64,000 nucleotides of DNA. Source: Polychytrium aggregatum (taxonomy: Eukaryota; Chytridiomycota; Chytridiomycetes; Polychytriales). Position 1 is the stretch's first letter. The number at the start of each line of letters is the position of its first letter. This document shows, in pieces, positions 24,001-35,078 of this stretch. Location of the stretch: assembly GCF_025602895.1 (NCBI RefSeq), contig NW_026516206.1, positions 496,001 to 560,000 on the forward strand. Direction: 5' to 3'. The position numbers and the translations under genes were made by a program. Below the pieces are notes generated by a model. That model was not told the DNA's origin, did not search any database, and worked only from the letters and a program-made list of their open reading frames with translations.

Positions 24001-25569
24001 ACCTCACTGAACCCCCAATCCGCTCTCAGTCCAGGAGTGCTGTCGTTGCCTTCGCTCTGCATTGCTTCCATCACTCATCGACCGGGCCTGTGACATCGCT
24101 TGAACGAGGTACTCACCAAAGCGGCTCGATGGAGCATAAAAGTTGGTCACTTGGTAGCCGAAGCTGGCGTAGTAAGGATGCTCCATGATGGCCATGAACT
24201 GCACAGAGTTGTAGCCCAGATCGGCGATTCTCGGGAGGACATTGAGCATAAACTCTTTGTAGCTGGCGCACTTGCCCTCGGGACTGGCAATGCCAACTAA
24301 AGCGATGCAAATCTGTCAGCAGATCTGGGCGAGGAGGAGCTGCAGAATGCTACTCTCGGCAGAAGGAGGCCGCATCGCACCCACCGTGAGACTCGTAGAT
24401 GCGGAGCTTCTTGGGCTTTGGAGGAGCCTTGTTCTTGAACACGTACTTCTCGGGAGGATTCCAGAAGATGCCGTCGTAGGTGGCGCTGACGCTCAGGTCT
24501 TGGGTTGCGCGTCGGATGAGGGCCGGGATGCGATCGATACGCTCACCGCTGGGGGTCGTCATGGAGATCTTGCGGGTGGATATTCAAGCGCCAGCCAAGT
24601 TATACGGGCGATATGAGTGTCAGAAATCGGTGGTTGTGGCAAGCAGCAGCAGTAACAGCAGCAGCAGTGACCGGGCGACTTCAGCAAGTGTAACAGCATT
24701 GCGTCCAAATATCACCAGGCACAGATGTGCCTCCACACCGACTCAACGGCGAAGATTTGGGGCCAAGCCCCGGCAGACACAGGCCACCAGAAGATGAGCC
24801 CCCTGTTTCGGAAGCGAGGAAACAGGGCTCCACAGCGATCGCCAGCACTGACCCAGGGGGTCGCGGCTTACCTTGACTTTGGTGTTGTGGGGGATGGCAG
24901 GCCCGCTCTCGGTGTTGGGCAAGAAGATCTCCCAGACACCATAGGGATCCCGGCTCATGGGGTGGCTGGCTGTGTCCCAGTTGTCTGGAAGCGGCAACAG
25001 AGGCAGAGACGAGTTGAGGACAACCAAGAAGGTGCAGCCCCCGACCACTCAACCATGCTAACGACCTCGCCGTGTCAACCGCTCGACTGTGCCAACAGAC
25101 CCGGTCGCAGTCTCCCGTTGCTACATGCACTGACAGGCAAAGCCAACATCCCCCTGGATCCCCCCCGTCAGAGCCCAAAAAACTTACTGAACTCTCCGAT
25201 CAGACTCGCGGTGCTTGCTCCGGGAGCCCATTCGCGGTAGAAAATGCCCTCGGGGGTAGCGTTGAAGCCGAGTTTTTCGTATCCGCGTGAGAACTTGTCG
25301 ATGCCTCCCTCGTGCTTGTTGATGGCATCGACCCACTCGTGAACCTTTTTGTATCTGGGCGAGAGCAGCCGGGGGGAAAGGCACGATTGGTGGTAAGCAT
25401 CCCACCAGCACGGTCGACAGCCGAATATCTGACAGGAGCGACCATGCATCTCTTCAAGCAAGTACACCTACCGGTATGCGATCGTTTCGCGGTAGGGAGA
25501 CAGGTACGGATCGGTCTCAAACAGGGCCTCGACGGGGCTGGGTTCTTCGACGGGGTTGCTGTTGGTCAT
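21029..25569 (-). CDS. GBE1: 1,4-alpha-glucan (glycogen) branching enzyme
   Basis: This GH13 enzyme makes alpha-1,6 branches in glycogen. I place 17 exons: 25569-25472, 25354-25188, 24984-24872, 24568-24385, 24296-24117, 23922-23794, 23653-23599, 23519-23309, 23198-23147, 23036-22921, 22831-22775, 22604-22368, 22225-22197, 22053-21927, 21781-21654, 21442-21325, 21073-21029. They give 682 codons (681 residues), the usual fungal size, with every phase consistent. Order: N-terminal CBM48 region ([19 protein letters not shown]), then the barrel: [19 protein letters not shown] with nucleophile Asp341, ITIAEDVSG with Glu396, [12 protein letters not shown] with Asp465, and GNEFGHPEW. The C-terminal domain has [12 protein letters not shown] and ends [14 protein letters not shown]. 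Two acceptors (AAG) are unusual but required by frame. Confidence 0.96.
22661..22762. repeat. Intronic 17-bp minisatellite in GBE1
   Basis: Six tandem copies of the 17-base unit CCCTCCGGTTATCCTCG (first two with CTCTGG) fill most of the intron between exons 11 and 12 (22774-22605). Confidence 0.9.
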
Positions 25570-25702
25570 CGTTGGCGAGAGTGGGAGCTGAGTCGGCCGG
25601 GATCGGACAAGCGAAGCGGACAAACGAACGGGCAAGCAAGGGAGCGGGCTTGCAGGAGAAGCGATGGGGCGGAGGCCAAGCTGCAGGGCGGTGGAAGGAC
25701 GC

Positions 25703-25708
25703 TTTATA
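25703..25708 (-). promoter_or_regulatory. GBE1: Candidate TATA box of GBE1
   Basis: TATAAA on the minus strand lies about 135 bases upstream of the GBE1 ATG, immediately downstream (in gene orientation) of the GGGCT array. Confidence 0.4.
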
Positions 25709-25730
25709 GAGGGAGCGTCGGGAGATAACG

Positions 25731-25762
25731 GCTGGGCTGGGCTGGGCTGGGCTGGGCTGGGC
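25731..25762. repeat. GGGCT pentanucleotide array (G-quadruplex-capable)
   Basis: About six tandem GGGCT/GGCTG units give six closely spaced GGG runs on the + strand. It lies about 165-195 bases upstream of the GBE1 start codon, just beyond the candidate TATA box. Confidence 0.8.
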
Positions 25763-26736
25763 GATAGCTTGCAAGCCGGCGGCGACAGCAACCGAAGCCG
25801 GCGGGCATGGGGGACTTGGATGTCGTGACGGCGGCGGCGGCGGCGATTGGCTGCGGACGTGCACCAATGGGCGCGCGTGTGGCTGGGATCCTCTGTCTTT
25901 CGGGCCCTCGACAGCGCCGCCGACGGTGCTGGTGCGATGGCCGTGCGATGACATGCGATGGCATGCAAGGGTCGGTGAGACGGGAGGACAGCGACATGGC
26001 AGTCGACGGCCGAAACAATAAACAGTATGGGGTGTGAGGGATAGCGGGGTGATGAGCAGTGGCCACATCCGCGGAGGGTGTCGATGGTTGTCTCGGCGGA
26101 CGATGCAGGCGACAAACCCAGCAACCGACACCGATGAGGAGATGCACCAATGCCGGCGGGGTTGGCACAAACGGACTCGTCGGCGCCTCTTCGTGCGATC
26201 ACATCCACCACCAAGCGTGCGGGTGGTTGCCAGAGGGGCCAATCTGCGTCTGGCGCTGTCCGGCGCTTGTGCATCGGGCGGTGTCCGGGAGGGCCCCAAG
26301 GAAAAAAAAAATGTCTCGACAAGCGACTGGGGCAGCGGTGCTGTGGTGACAACACCCAGCGAGGCCAGAAAAAAAGTCCCTCATGGCGATCGTTCTCGAG
26401 GAAGCGCTATCGCGGGAGATACGCAGGCTCATCTTGAAACAGGACACCTTCACACCCGCACACCATCGCCGGCCCTCTCGGCGTCTCCTGTGGCGACGAT
26501 CAACTGGCCTTGATGTCTCGATGTGGGAGTGTAAGAGCTACTCGGCCTTCTCGAGTCGCCCCGCCTCCCGTCTCTTTGGACACACCGTTTGCCCGTGGCG
26601 GACGATGGATGGATGTGTATTCAGGACCCAGACAGGCGACAGCCCCGACTCAAAACAGGGGTGTCACCCGCTCGGGTCCGTTGTAAACGATGTGTCTGCA
26701 GGCGGGGCTGCTTCCCCTCCTCAAACAACCGGCCTG
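25763..26736. other. Intergenic region upstream of GBE1
   Basis: About 970 bases between the GBE1 promoter and the stop codon of the next minus-strand gene. I see no gene. A transposon-end-like sequence is at 26434-26454. Confidence 0.45.
26434..26454 (+). mobile_element. Solo terminal-repeat-like sequence of the Fanzor/Tc1-like family
   Basis: TTGAAACAGGACACCTTCAC differs at one base from 3957-3976 and shares TGAAACAGGACACC with the left terminus of the deletion derivative near 42.3 kb. A TACG lies about 14 bases upstream, as in that terminus. No partner end or coding remnant is recognisable nearby. Confidence 0.45.
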
Positions 26737-27912
26737 TTAAAACCCAGGTCCGTTCGCCAACATAGCCAGGAGATTGGCCTGGTCGGTGTCGAGGCCCTTG
26801 GTCGGATCGTGGCCAGTGACGATATTGTATCCGGGAGTTCGAGCCTGCAGAGAGATCCGGGTTGGGCGGCCGAGTGTCAGAGAAGCCCCAGATGCAGGGT
26901 TGTATCTTGTTCGCCTCGTTGCAGGTATATCGAGAGGCAATGCGATTCTTGTGCAGTCCACTTACGTTCGTCACAGCGTCGATGTGTGCAAAGCTCTCGA
27001 TCACCGCACGGCGGCCCTCCTTGTAGCCCGAGTAGGGCTCGCCCGTCGGATGGCCTGACTCGGCGTTCGGAGATGAATATCAGCGGCGATGTGGATGACA
27101 GTGTGTCTCGCATCTGGGCATACTCTGCACAATGCTGTCAGGGGACATCAGCCCCGCTGTCGCCTTCCCACTCCAGGACAGGCAACTTGCATGTACCTGT
27201 GATGATGTTGTAGCGATGTCGGAGAGACTGTCCCCCGCTCTGTGGGACGCCGCTGACAATCCTCCTTCTGGGATAGTGCTCGCCGGTCTGAGGTAGATGG
27301 TCCAACATGCCTGGAAGCGTCAGGGACGTGTTGAGCGACCTGCCGTTCATGGGCGGCGGTTGCTGGTACGCCGGGCAATGGACATGGCGGTTAACCAACA
27401 TTCGATGGCAGCACATCCAGCAGATTCTCGAGATACTGCGACTTGCAGGCGCTGTTTCCCTGCGGATCCGCTGCTCTGTATTGGCCGGCGAGCAGCATGG
27501 TTCTCACACCCTCTTGACCACGACAAGCAGCCAGCCTGTCGACCACCGCCGACTGAACCAACCTGGCCTCCTAAAAAATGTTAGTCTGCACCAAGCGTCT
27601 TACCCAGATATCCTTCTTTCGGGACTGAACTGCAGCATACATGTACACATCCTTTTCTTGCGTTGCAATATTGGGCAGATTGGACGGCTGTCCGTGGTTC
27701 TGGTGGTACGCCTCGGCTCCGCCCGAGATGGTTGCTGTTCTTCGAAACGACTTTGCATTTGTGCCGGCAGACTTGCCTGTCTTGACAACCGCCTTGGTGG
27801 TCTGATGCCCCTTTTGCGAAGCTGGAGTGGGGTCTTTGAACGAAAGGCGGTACTCGGTCATAAAGGGCTTGTAGGCCGATGCGGATGTGGGATCGTTGGA
27901 CTTTGATCGCAT
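26737..27912 (-). CDS. Uncharacterised protein with repeated YNI(I/V)TG motif
   Basis: I do not recognise the family. Five exons, 27912-27604, 27570-27400, 27362-27197, 27054-26966 and 26844-26737, sum to 281 codons with consistent phases. Two copies of a motif (RHRYNIITGHPTGEPY and TPGYNIVTGHDPTKG) stand about 40 residues apart. The protein is basic, rich in Tyr/Gly/Arg, and has no membrane segment. Such short tyrosine- and glycine-rich repeat proteins include ciliary and sperm microtubule-inner proteins, so a flagellar role is possible in a zoosporic fungus, but this is only a guess from style. The exon 2/3 junction is uncertain: the 37-base intron I use is very short, and a GTGCTG donor 15 bases earlier also keeps frame. 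The start may lie further upstream. Confidence 0.6.
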
Positions 27913-28839
27913 TGATGAGCCCACCGTAGCGGTACTATGGCAAGTGTGGGGGATAGCAGCGGTCTTGGCCTGCTCTCGTTGATTGTGACCAGGAACTACT
28001 TTGGCGGCGTTACCGGCCGCTGGACCCTATCTTGAGAGGGTCGGCTAGGGAGTCTTGCGGATACCACGGGCGCTGCTCCTTCAAGACTGGTCGGCACCGC
28101 CTACTTTTGCTCGCTATCGAGATGAGAGGAACGCAGTCGATGACTTCAAAAACTGGCCGCTTTTTCTCTGGAGCCAGGATCGGCGCCGGCTTTGTTCTGT
28201 CGGTGAGCACACAATACCCTTCGCGCCCATATGTGCTTCGAGACAACTGATTGGCAAACATACCCTTCTCCCGATTGACCAAAGGCGCAACCCATTCACT
28301 CACTGGAAAATGGCGTGGTCAATCGATGTGTCTGCTCTTTTGTCGGCCTGCTTCTCTGCTCCGGACGCAATGGGCCGCACAAGCAGGCAGGCAGGCCGAC
28401 AGAGTCGGTTGGCGAATACACTCCCACACCGACCTTGCCAATGCAAGACTGGCTCTTTGCCGACCGCACTGATGCATGGCTGGACGAGATCTTTCGCAGC
28501 GCCGCATCGTCTGCATCCTGCGCGTCTGAATACCACTGTATCGCTCACCACCTCTCTCGATCGGGTAGTGGCCGACCTGCTTGCCCCACGTCCCTCCCGG
28601 TTGCCCCTTTCCCACGCGCATCACGTGCCACTGCGCCACGCTGCTCTGTCCGTTTTTTTTCTCCCTGGCCACCAGCAGGCGTCTCTTGGGCCGGCGTCCA
28701 ATAGCAGACGCAACTCCTCCGTCTCTGATCGCAGCCGCATCCACAGCAGCAGCCCAGCCCAGCTCCAGCAGGACCGGCGCAATCCACACCGCATCGCCGC
28801 ATACTCGTGCCTCCATCTCGCACCGCCGGATCAGCCGCC
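27913..28839. other. Divergent promoter region
   Basis: About 930 bases between the YNI(I/V)TG gene (-) and eIF3f (+). Upstream of eIF3f the sequence is C-rich and purine-poor. No gene is supported. Confidence 0.45.
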
Positions 28840-30981
28840 ATGACCGACTCCTTCAACTCCAACTTCCTGCACCTCAACCTGCCCTCGAGCACCGGCTTTG
28901 GCGTGTCAGTAGCCCCTCTCGTCCTCTTCTCCATCCTGGATCACCACCTCCGAAAGGACGATGCACAGCCCCGAGTCATTGGCGCTCTGCTTGGCTTCCG
29001 CTCCGAAGACGGATCTGAGGTCGAAGTTCGAAACTGCTTCCCTTTGAGCCACAACGAGGCCGAGGACCAGCAGGTACCTATCCCAACGCATCTCCGTCCC
29101 ACTGCCTTTCCGAGTCGCTGTTGCTGGGATCTTCGATTGTGCACGCACGATCCTGCAATGATTGCGATATCCTGGACTGCAAATGTATCGGCTCCCTGAG
29201 CCCACGGCGCAATCGGATCTGGACACACCAGATCATCGGCATTCATGAGGAGGAGCACCGAGGAGAGCCAAGAGGAACCGAAACATGAGGCTGGCACGAA
29301 CCCAAGCCGTGTATTGCTGTTGTTATGTGATTCTGCCAGACCTACCGTCCTGCGGCCAGACGCAGATCGGCTTCGTAAGGAAGTTTGCCAACTTTGTTGC
29401 TGACCCGATTTGAATTGCTCCTTCACGATCCCTAATCTGTCCCAAGGTTGCTATCGATACCGAATACCTCGCACAAATGTACAGTCTTCATCAGCGAATC
29501 AACACCCGGGAAGTCATTGTTGGATGGTACCGTATCGACTATTGAGCGATGAGCAAGTCCTCTGGATGATGGGGATGTTCTGGACGATCAGCTCGCCTCT
29601 CTTCAAGCAGCCGAGGGCATTCGATATAGACATGGTCGCATGGCAGATCGACCCATCCGACTGGCTGTGCTGATCGATTCCGCCGCAATGGCTCTCTACA
29701 GGTACTCGAGCGGTGTCGAGATCAACGAAAACTCGGTCTGGATCCACGAGTTCTTTGCCAACGAAACAGCTCCCCTTGCCCCCGTTCATCTGGTGATGGA
29801 CACCACCCTTTCGAATGACAAGCTTGGCGTTCGCAGCTACATCAGGTAACGCCTATATGATCCTTCAGCCGGCAATCCTTTTGCGCTACCACGGCTTTCC
29901 TGTCCATGCCGCTCATATCAAGTGGCTCTGCTCTGCTCTTGTTGTCAGCTCCCCCATCGGTATCTCCGGCGGCCCCGACCAGACCCCCGGAAGCATGTTC
30001 ACCCAGATTCCGTGCGAAGTCAAGTACTGCGACGTCGAGCGAAGCGGCCGTAAGTGTGCTCTGCTGTACTGCCGAGTCGGCTCTCGGAGAGCTGTATGCA
30101 CGGCGGCGAGCCCTGGCTCCAGATTTCGTGCATGGTGCGGAATGGCCCGTCGCTGACTTCATCCTCACTTCATCGCATCCGTGCCCACTCCTGCACTCTC
30201 CCATCGCGCCAGTGGATGTAATCTCGCTGGCCAAGTCCAACCCAGACTCGGCGTCAAGCCTTCTCTCGGATATGGACAACCTGGAGCGCTCGATCTACCA
30301 AATCCAGGATATGATTGAGACCGTTGCGAACTATGTCGACCGAGTCCTGGTAGGCAGCCCTCTCTTCCCCCCCCCAATTCTCATCGGCACCTTCCTTGGC
30401 GCGCTGCCATCGCAAAGTATCTGTCGATTTTTGCTGACGCCGATCCAACCGCATCTTTGTAATCGTGGGGTGCTATGTGAACTCGTACATATCCTGGACA
30501 ACATCGGGCCTCGACGACCGACATTCGTGCTCGGCAAACACCCATGCGCAAACTGGGACTGATTCTGACCCTGCAGGACAGATCGGAGGTCGAAAACAAC
30601 GTTATTGGTCGGCACCTGATGGACATTATCACGGCCGTGCCGCGAATCGATGCCGGCGAGTTTGAAAAGACCTTCAACAGCCACTTGCAGGTGCGTGTAT
30701 GCCAAAGATTGAGCGCCTGGGAGGGGGAAGATTCAGGATCCGTGCATCGAACCTTTGCATGGATGTCAGCCAGTCCGTGCACGCACACCCGGCGTCCATG
30801 GACGGATGGCGAATGAATGGATGGATGTACCGTTTGAAGAAAGCGCCACCGGTTTCATCGCCTGCCGTTTTGCGATACTCATCGACTCACAACCCCACAG
30901 GATCTGCTCATGGTTGTCTATCTGGCCGGCCTCACAAGAACCCAACTGGCTATTGCCGAGCGTCTGCAGAACCTGGTTTGA
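28840..30981 (+). CDS. EIF3F: Eukaryotic translation initiation factor 3 subunit F
   Basis: An MPN-domain subunit of eIF3, which assembles the 43S preinitiation complex in the cytosol. Seven exons (28840-29073, 29447-29526, 29702-29845, 29949-30049, 30213-30349, 30577-30690, 30901-30981) sum to 297 codons with all phases agreeing, so 296 residues. The MPN part includes APLVLFSILDHHLR, RVIGALLGFRS, VRNCFPLSHNE and REVIVGWYSSG; it has no intact JAMM zinc site, as expected for eIF3f. The second half has helices around YQIQDMIETVANYVD and the C-terminal LLMVVYLAGLTRTQLAIAERL. Upstream in-frame codons before 28840 lack an ATG, so this ATG is preferred; the preceding GCCGCC fits a Kozak context. 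Confidence 0.93.
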
Positions 30982-31270
30982 AGAAGAGGAGGTGCGGAGC
31001 GGCGAGGGATAGGCGGCCCACTGACTCGACGGTGTCGTTTCCGGCCTGTGCTGCTGGTCCTTGGCAGCTAGCGGCCATGCGGAGCAAAGCAGCTCTGCGG
31101 TTCCATTTCAGGCTCAAGCGTGTGAATATATATTTGTCAAATGCACAGGAACAGCGCAAGGACGTGGGCCCCACGCCGCGGTACAATACATTTAGTGCCA
31201 GGCCGCGGTCGCGCAGCCATCCCAATCCCATCTTACATCTGTCAAAAAAAGGCAGAAATCGCTTCGGCTG

Positions 31271-33685
31271 TTAGAATCGCTTGAAGGACTTGCTCTTCTG
31301 CTGCTGCACCACGTTCCAGACAACGTATGCAAGCACGAGGATGCCGACGATCACAAGGAGGGCGGTCAAGAGCGCTGAGCCGACGCTCCCCTTGGACTGG
31401 ACGGGGTTGTAGGGCTTGGGCTGGGACACTGGCGAGCTGGCGCTTCCGCGGGCGGGAGGGAGGTTGCTGCTGCCCGACTATTGGGGGCAGAGATACAAAG
31501 CGAGGGTGAGAATCGGCAAGGCAGCAGCAGCATCACCGCGGGGCTCGGTGATGGCATGGCCGAGGTTGGGTCAATGTCTTCGCTGCGCCAGTCAACTTAC
31601 ATTGACGAGTCCAGTCGTGGTGATTCCGAGAATGTCGTGGGCATCTGTACAGCAGCGCCAGGATCAGCACGCCGAGCAAAGTTCAGAGGATACGACGGCA
31701 GTTGGCCGAGCTGCTGCTCACGGCAGAACGCAGACATGCCCTTAAAAGCTTGGACGTACCATGAACATCACCAGTGTGGGCCGTGAAGCCCATGTAGCCA
31801 ACCGAGGGGAGGGTGACGTTGGTCACGGAGAAGCAATCGTTCCACATGAGCACGCCGTTGTTATCCGTGACTCCAGTGGTGGTCCGAACCTGTGGCAGAA
31901 CAGACATGGACCAAGCGCCAAGAGTCAAACATTGTATCCAGAAACGATGGTGCGAGCTTATCGGGGACTCCAGTGCAGATGTCAGCGGCCATTTTTGAAG
32001 CGGAGGCCAAGGACCGAGTCGCCGTACCTCCAGCAACTCGCCGCGGATGTACTTGATGGTGGCCCGGGCGCTTTCGAGGCCTTGGAAGTGGAAGGAGCAT
32101 GAGGCAAGCTGGTTTGACCTTCCGTCGTTGTTGTGATCATAGTAGGTTTTTCCGTCGCCGACCATAGCGCTGACGATCGGGAAAGGCTCCTGTTATGTTT
32201 GAGACAATAGAAGTCAATACTCGGCCCTGCCTCGATCTGCCCACCTAGCCGACAGGAGCCGTCCGGTGGCCGCCGCTGGAGAGCGATCTCCGCTGCAGAT
32301 TTGGACGGGCCTTACTCGATGGCGGCCGTTGTTGTAGGTGTCAAAGAAGATACCGAGTCCATTGAAGTAGTCCTTGCTTCCAAAGACGGGACCTGCGACG
32401 AGACGACTGCTCAGAACAGATCGAAGTGGCAACCAACCGAGGGCAGACCATCAAAGCCCGCCGAGGATGCAGAGCAACGATGGCAGCAGCATAGACATCG
32501 CACACACCTTGGATTTCCTTCTCGGAGGTGTACCAGAAAGCGAATCCGTCTCCGTACAGCGAGTTCTCGCCATGGACGTGGAACTGAATCTCGCAGATCC
32601 ATCCGGCGGCCGTCAATGGCTGCGTTCATTCGGGAGTATCCGCATTCCGACCGGTGTAGAGGATGGGATTGCTGGGGGTGAGCTGGTTTGCTATGCACGG
32701 CCTTCTTCGACTAGGACGGTTTGGCTCCACAGCAACCGATGCAACCGATACACCCGCTCTATTCACAGAATGGCGCAGGAGGGAGACAGTCTATACGAAA
32801 AGCCCGCAGCAGAGGGCCGTCCAACCGCCAGCGGCCATGCAGCGAATGCGATCATACCACTTTGCCCCAGAGCCATCCTGACTGAGACGGCCTGTCGGAG
32901 GTCAGACGAATGAACTTGTTGGACTCAACGATGGTGTCTGGAGGCCGACGTCGTGCGTTAGGATGATGCGTATGTGTTGGGGGCTGCATCGAAGCCCAGG
33001 GCACGGCACTGCATATGCACTCGCAAGGCTGGATGACCGACGATCAGCAGTTCAGGAGCATCCTCGCTGTGCCAAAGCTGGCTCCTGTCATTGAAAGTAC
33101 CTCCTCCAAAGTTCCACCATCTGCGGACCAGGAAAAGAGATATGGATGAGGATCGATACATAGCGACGGAATCTGGGCTTGGTGCAGGTGGTCGACCAGG
33201 GGCCGTCGTAGATATATATCCGCCCAGATAGATCTATTTGGTTCTCGCGGTTTCGAGTCTAGCTCGGTTGCGCACCTGTTGTTAAGATTGTCCTCTGTGA
33301 TTTGATCGTATTGCCGAGGTTCGTCGTCGATCGCATTCGTTTGCGTTTCGGAGAGGGCCAGGTTCGCCGACCGGGTGGAAAGGCAGAGCAGACAGATCAG
33401 CAACCTCGCTTGGTCCAGCACCGGCAAACAACGGTGCCTTGGAAGAAATACGCTGCCAACATCGCACTTGCGTGCACGCCTGACGCATGTATATCGGAAG
33501 TATTGCACGACAGACCGCCAGCTACAGCAGGAACATGTCTACCAACCAATAAACGGAGGATGGAGCGAGAACGAGTAGAGCGGGATGCGGGTGGGCTCCT
33601 GGGACTGGCCGGGCTGTCCTCTTGCGGCGACTGCCCAGATGCACAGGAGAAAGACGAGGACTGATTTGTCTGCCGGGAATACCAT
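31271..33685 (-). CDS. L-type lectin cargo receptor (VIP36/ERGIC-53-like)
   Basis: A type I membrane lectin of the ER-Golgi pathway that binds high-mannose glycoproteins. The start at 33685 gives a signal peptide (VLVFLLCIWAVAARG), then YSFSLHPPFI, NNRWWNFGGD, FIRLTSDRPSQSGWLWGK, HGENSLYGDGFAFWYT, GPVFGSKDYFNGLGIFFDTY, the carbohydrate and calcium loop NNGRHREPFPIVSAM, and PSVGYMGFTAHTGD. A stalk, one membrane span (ALLTALLVIVGILVLAYVVW) and a short basic tail ending KSKSFKRF close the protein. Exons: 33685-33547, about 33329-33276, 33120-33101, 32937-32858, 32619-32508, 32392-32316, 32189-32028, 31889-31760, 31644-31601, 31477-31271. The exon 1/2 junction is unresolved because no AG precedes the expected start of exon 2. 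Confidence 0.9.
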
Positions 33686-34108
33686 GGCGGTGGAGGCTGC
33701 TACTGCTGCTGCTGCTGTTGCTGCTGCAGATGCAGATGCTGGTGCTTCTGTTGCTGTCGCTGCCGGGAGCAAGTCTGCAGCCATCGGCGGACTGGGCAGC
33801 GACCCGTTTGTTTCTCTCGGGCACGCCTCGCCCGCGTCTCGCGTGCCTCTCGGCGGCAGCGAGAGCCCAAGCCACAGCGACGTGGATTTCGGGCACGGGC
33901 TTGGGCACGCGCGAGACAATGGGGCTGGACATTGCCCCGGTCATGTGCAAGTCACGCGCATACGCCACAGCCGGTCCAGCCCGGCGCGTCTGGTCGGTGC
34001 TGTCGCAGCCAGCCCTCCGAGTTACAGGCAATCCAATAAAAAACGGGACACCCGGGTTTTTGACCATTCATCGAATATTTTGTTACCCAATGCTATCGCG
34101 CGCTGGCC

Positions 34109-34829
34109 ATGACCATTCGCCACACATCCGACTTTCGCACCGCCGCATTGCGATGCTACGACCTCATCCATAGCCTGCGTAAGGTCGCCTCCATATTCAG
34201 TGTATCCAAGAGCACCATCCATCGATGGCACCGAGGATGCAAGCTGGATGACCCATCCCGGGTCCCAGCTCGCAGATCCACTTTCTTCGAGCAGGCATGT
34301 CCAGTCATTCACACCCTGATTGAACAGGACCCGTTCCAGACTGGTCCTGTGTTGCGATGCAAGCTCGAGTCCATCCTCCAGAGGAAAGTATCACTCTCAC
34401 TCTGCCACACTGCCATCCACCGAGCAGGTCTCTCACACAAGAGGGCAACACACCTCTACAAGTCCAAGCGACTGGATGAGCGAGTGGCACAGTTCAGGGA
34501 CCAGGTCCGCTCCATCGACCCACGACGATTCGTTTTTGTCGATGAGACAGGGATCAGGAAATCCATTTTCCCTCTTTACGGATACTCACCGAAGGGTGCT
34601 CCGCTTCGCCAGCGCAATCACATGAAACACAAGTCTGTCTCGGCTGCATTTGCCATCAACCACTCTGGTGTGCTGCATCGAGCGCCGAGGATGGTCAGTG
34701 ATCTTCACCCCACCTGCCTCGCCCGACATTCAGAGTCGGGATGGTGACCCTGTTTGAGTCTGCCGTGCGGAGAGTGCTTCCAGATGTCTTCCCACGGCTG
34801 ATTGAGCGAGCGATGCGCTTCTGGGGTTG
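34109..34829 (+). pseudogene. Truncated Tc1/IS630-type transposase
   Basis: The open frame from ATG 34109 to TGA 34747 gives 212 residues. It starts with an HTH region (TSDFRTAALRCYDLIHSLRK, FSVSKSTIHRWHRG), a spacer (HTLIEQDPFQTGPVLRCKLE), a second helical domain (LCHTAIHRAGLSHKRATH) and RRFVFVDETGIRKSI, where the Asp is the first catalytic acid of the DDE domain. After VSAAFAINHSGVLHRAPR the family sequence breaks. The remaining two catalytic acids are not found; only scraps in other frames follow to about 34829. It therefore cannot be an active transposase. The start region reappears, joined to Fanzor 3' sequence, in the derivative at about 42.2 kb. Confidence 0.8.
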
Positions 34830-35078
34830 AGTTCCCTCCAATCAAGCCGCCATTTTCACGTTCACATCCCTGGCTTGAACCTCTCGGCGATTTTTGAACA
34901 GGGTCGCTTCCAACCAGCCCGCGCAGACTGGTTCCTGCTCTCGGGTATAAATGCCACACCTTCGTCCTGCTGCTTTCTTCCCTCATCTCGCCTTGATCTG
35001 ATCATCGCGCTATTGTACGATAAAAAAGTCTCTGCTCTGACCAGTACCACTGGCAGGCATCCAGCATCCTCTGCCCCC

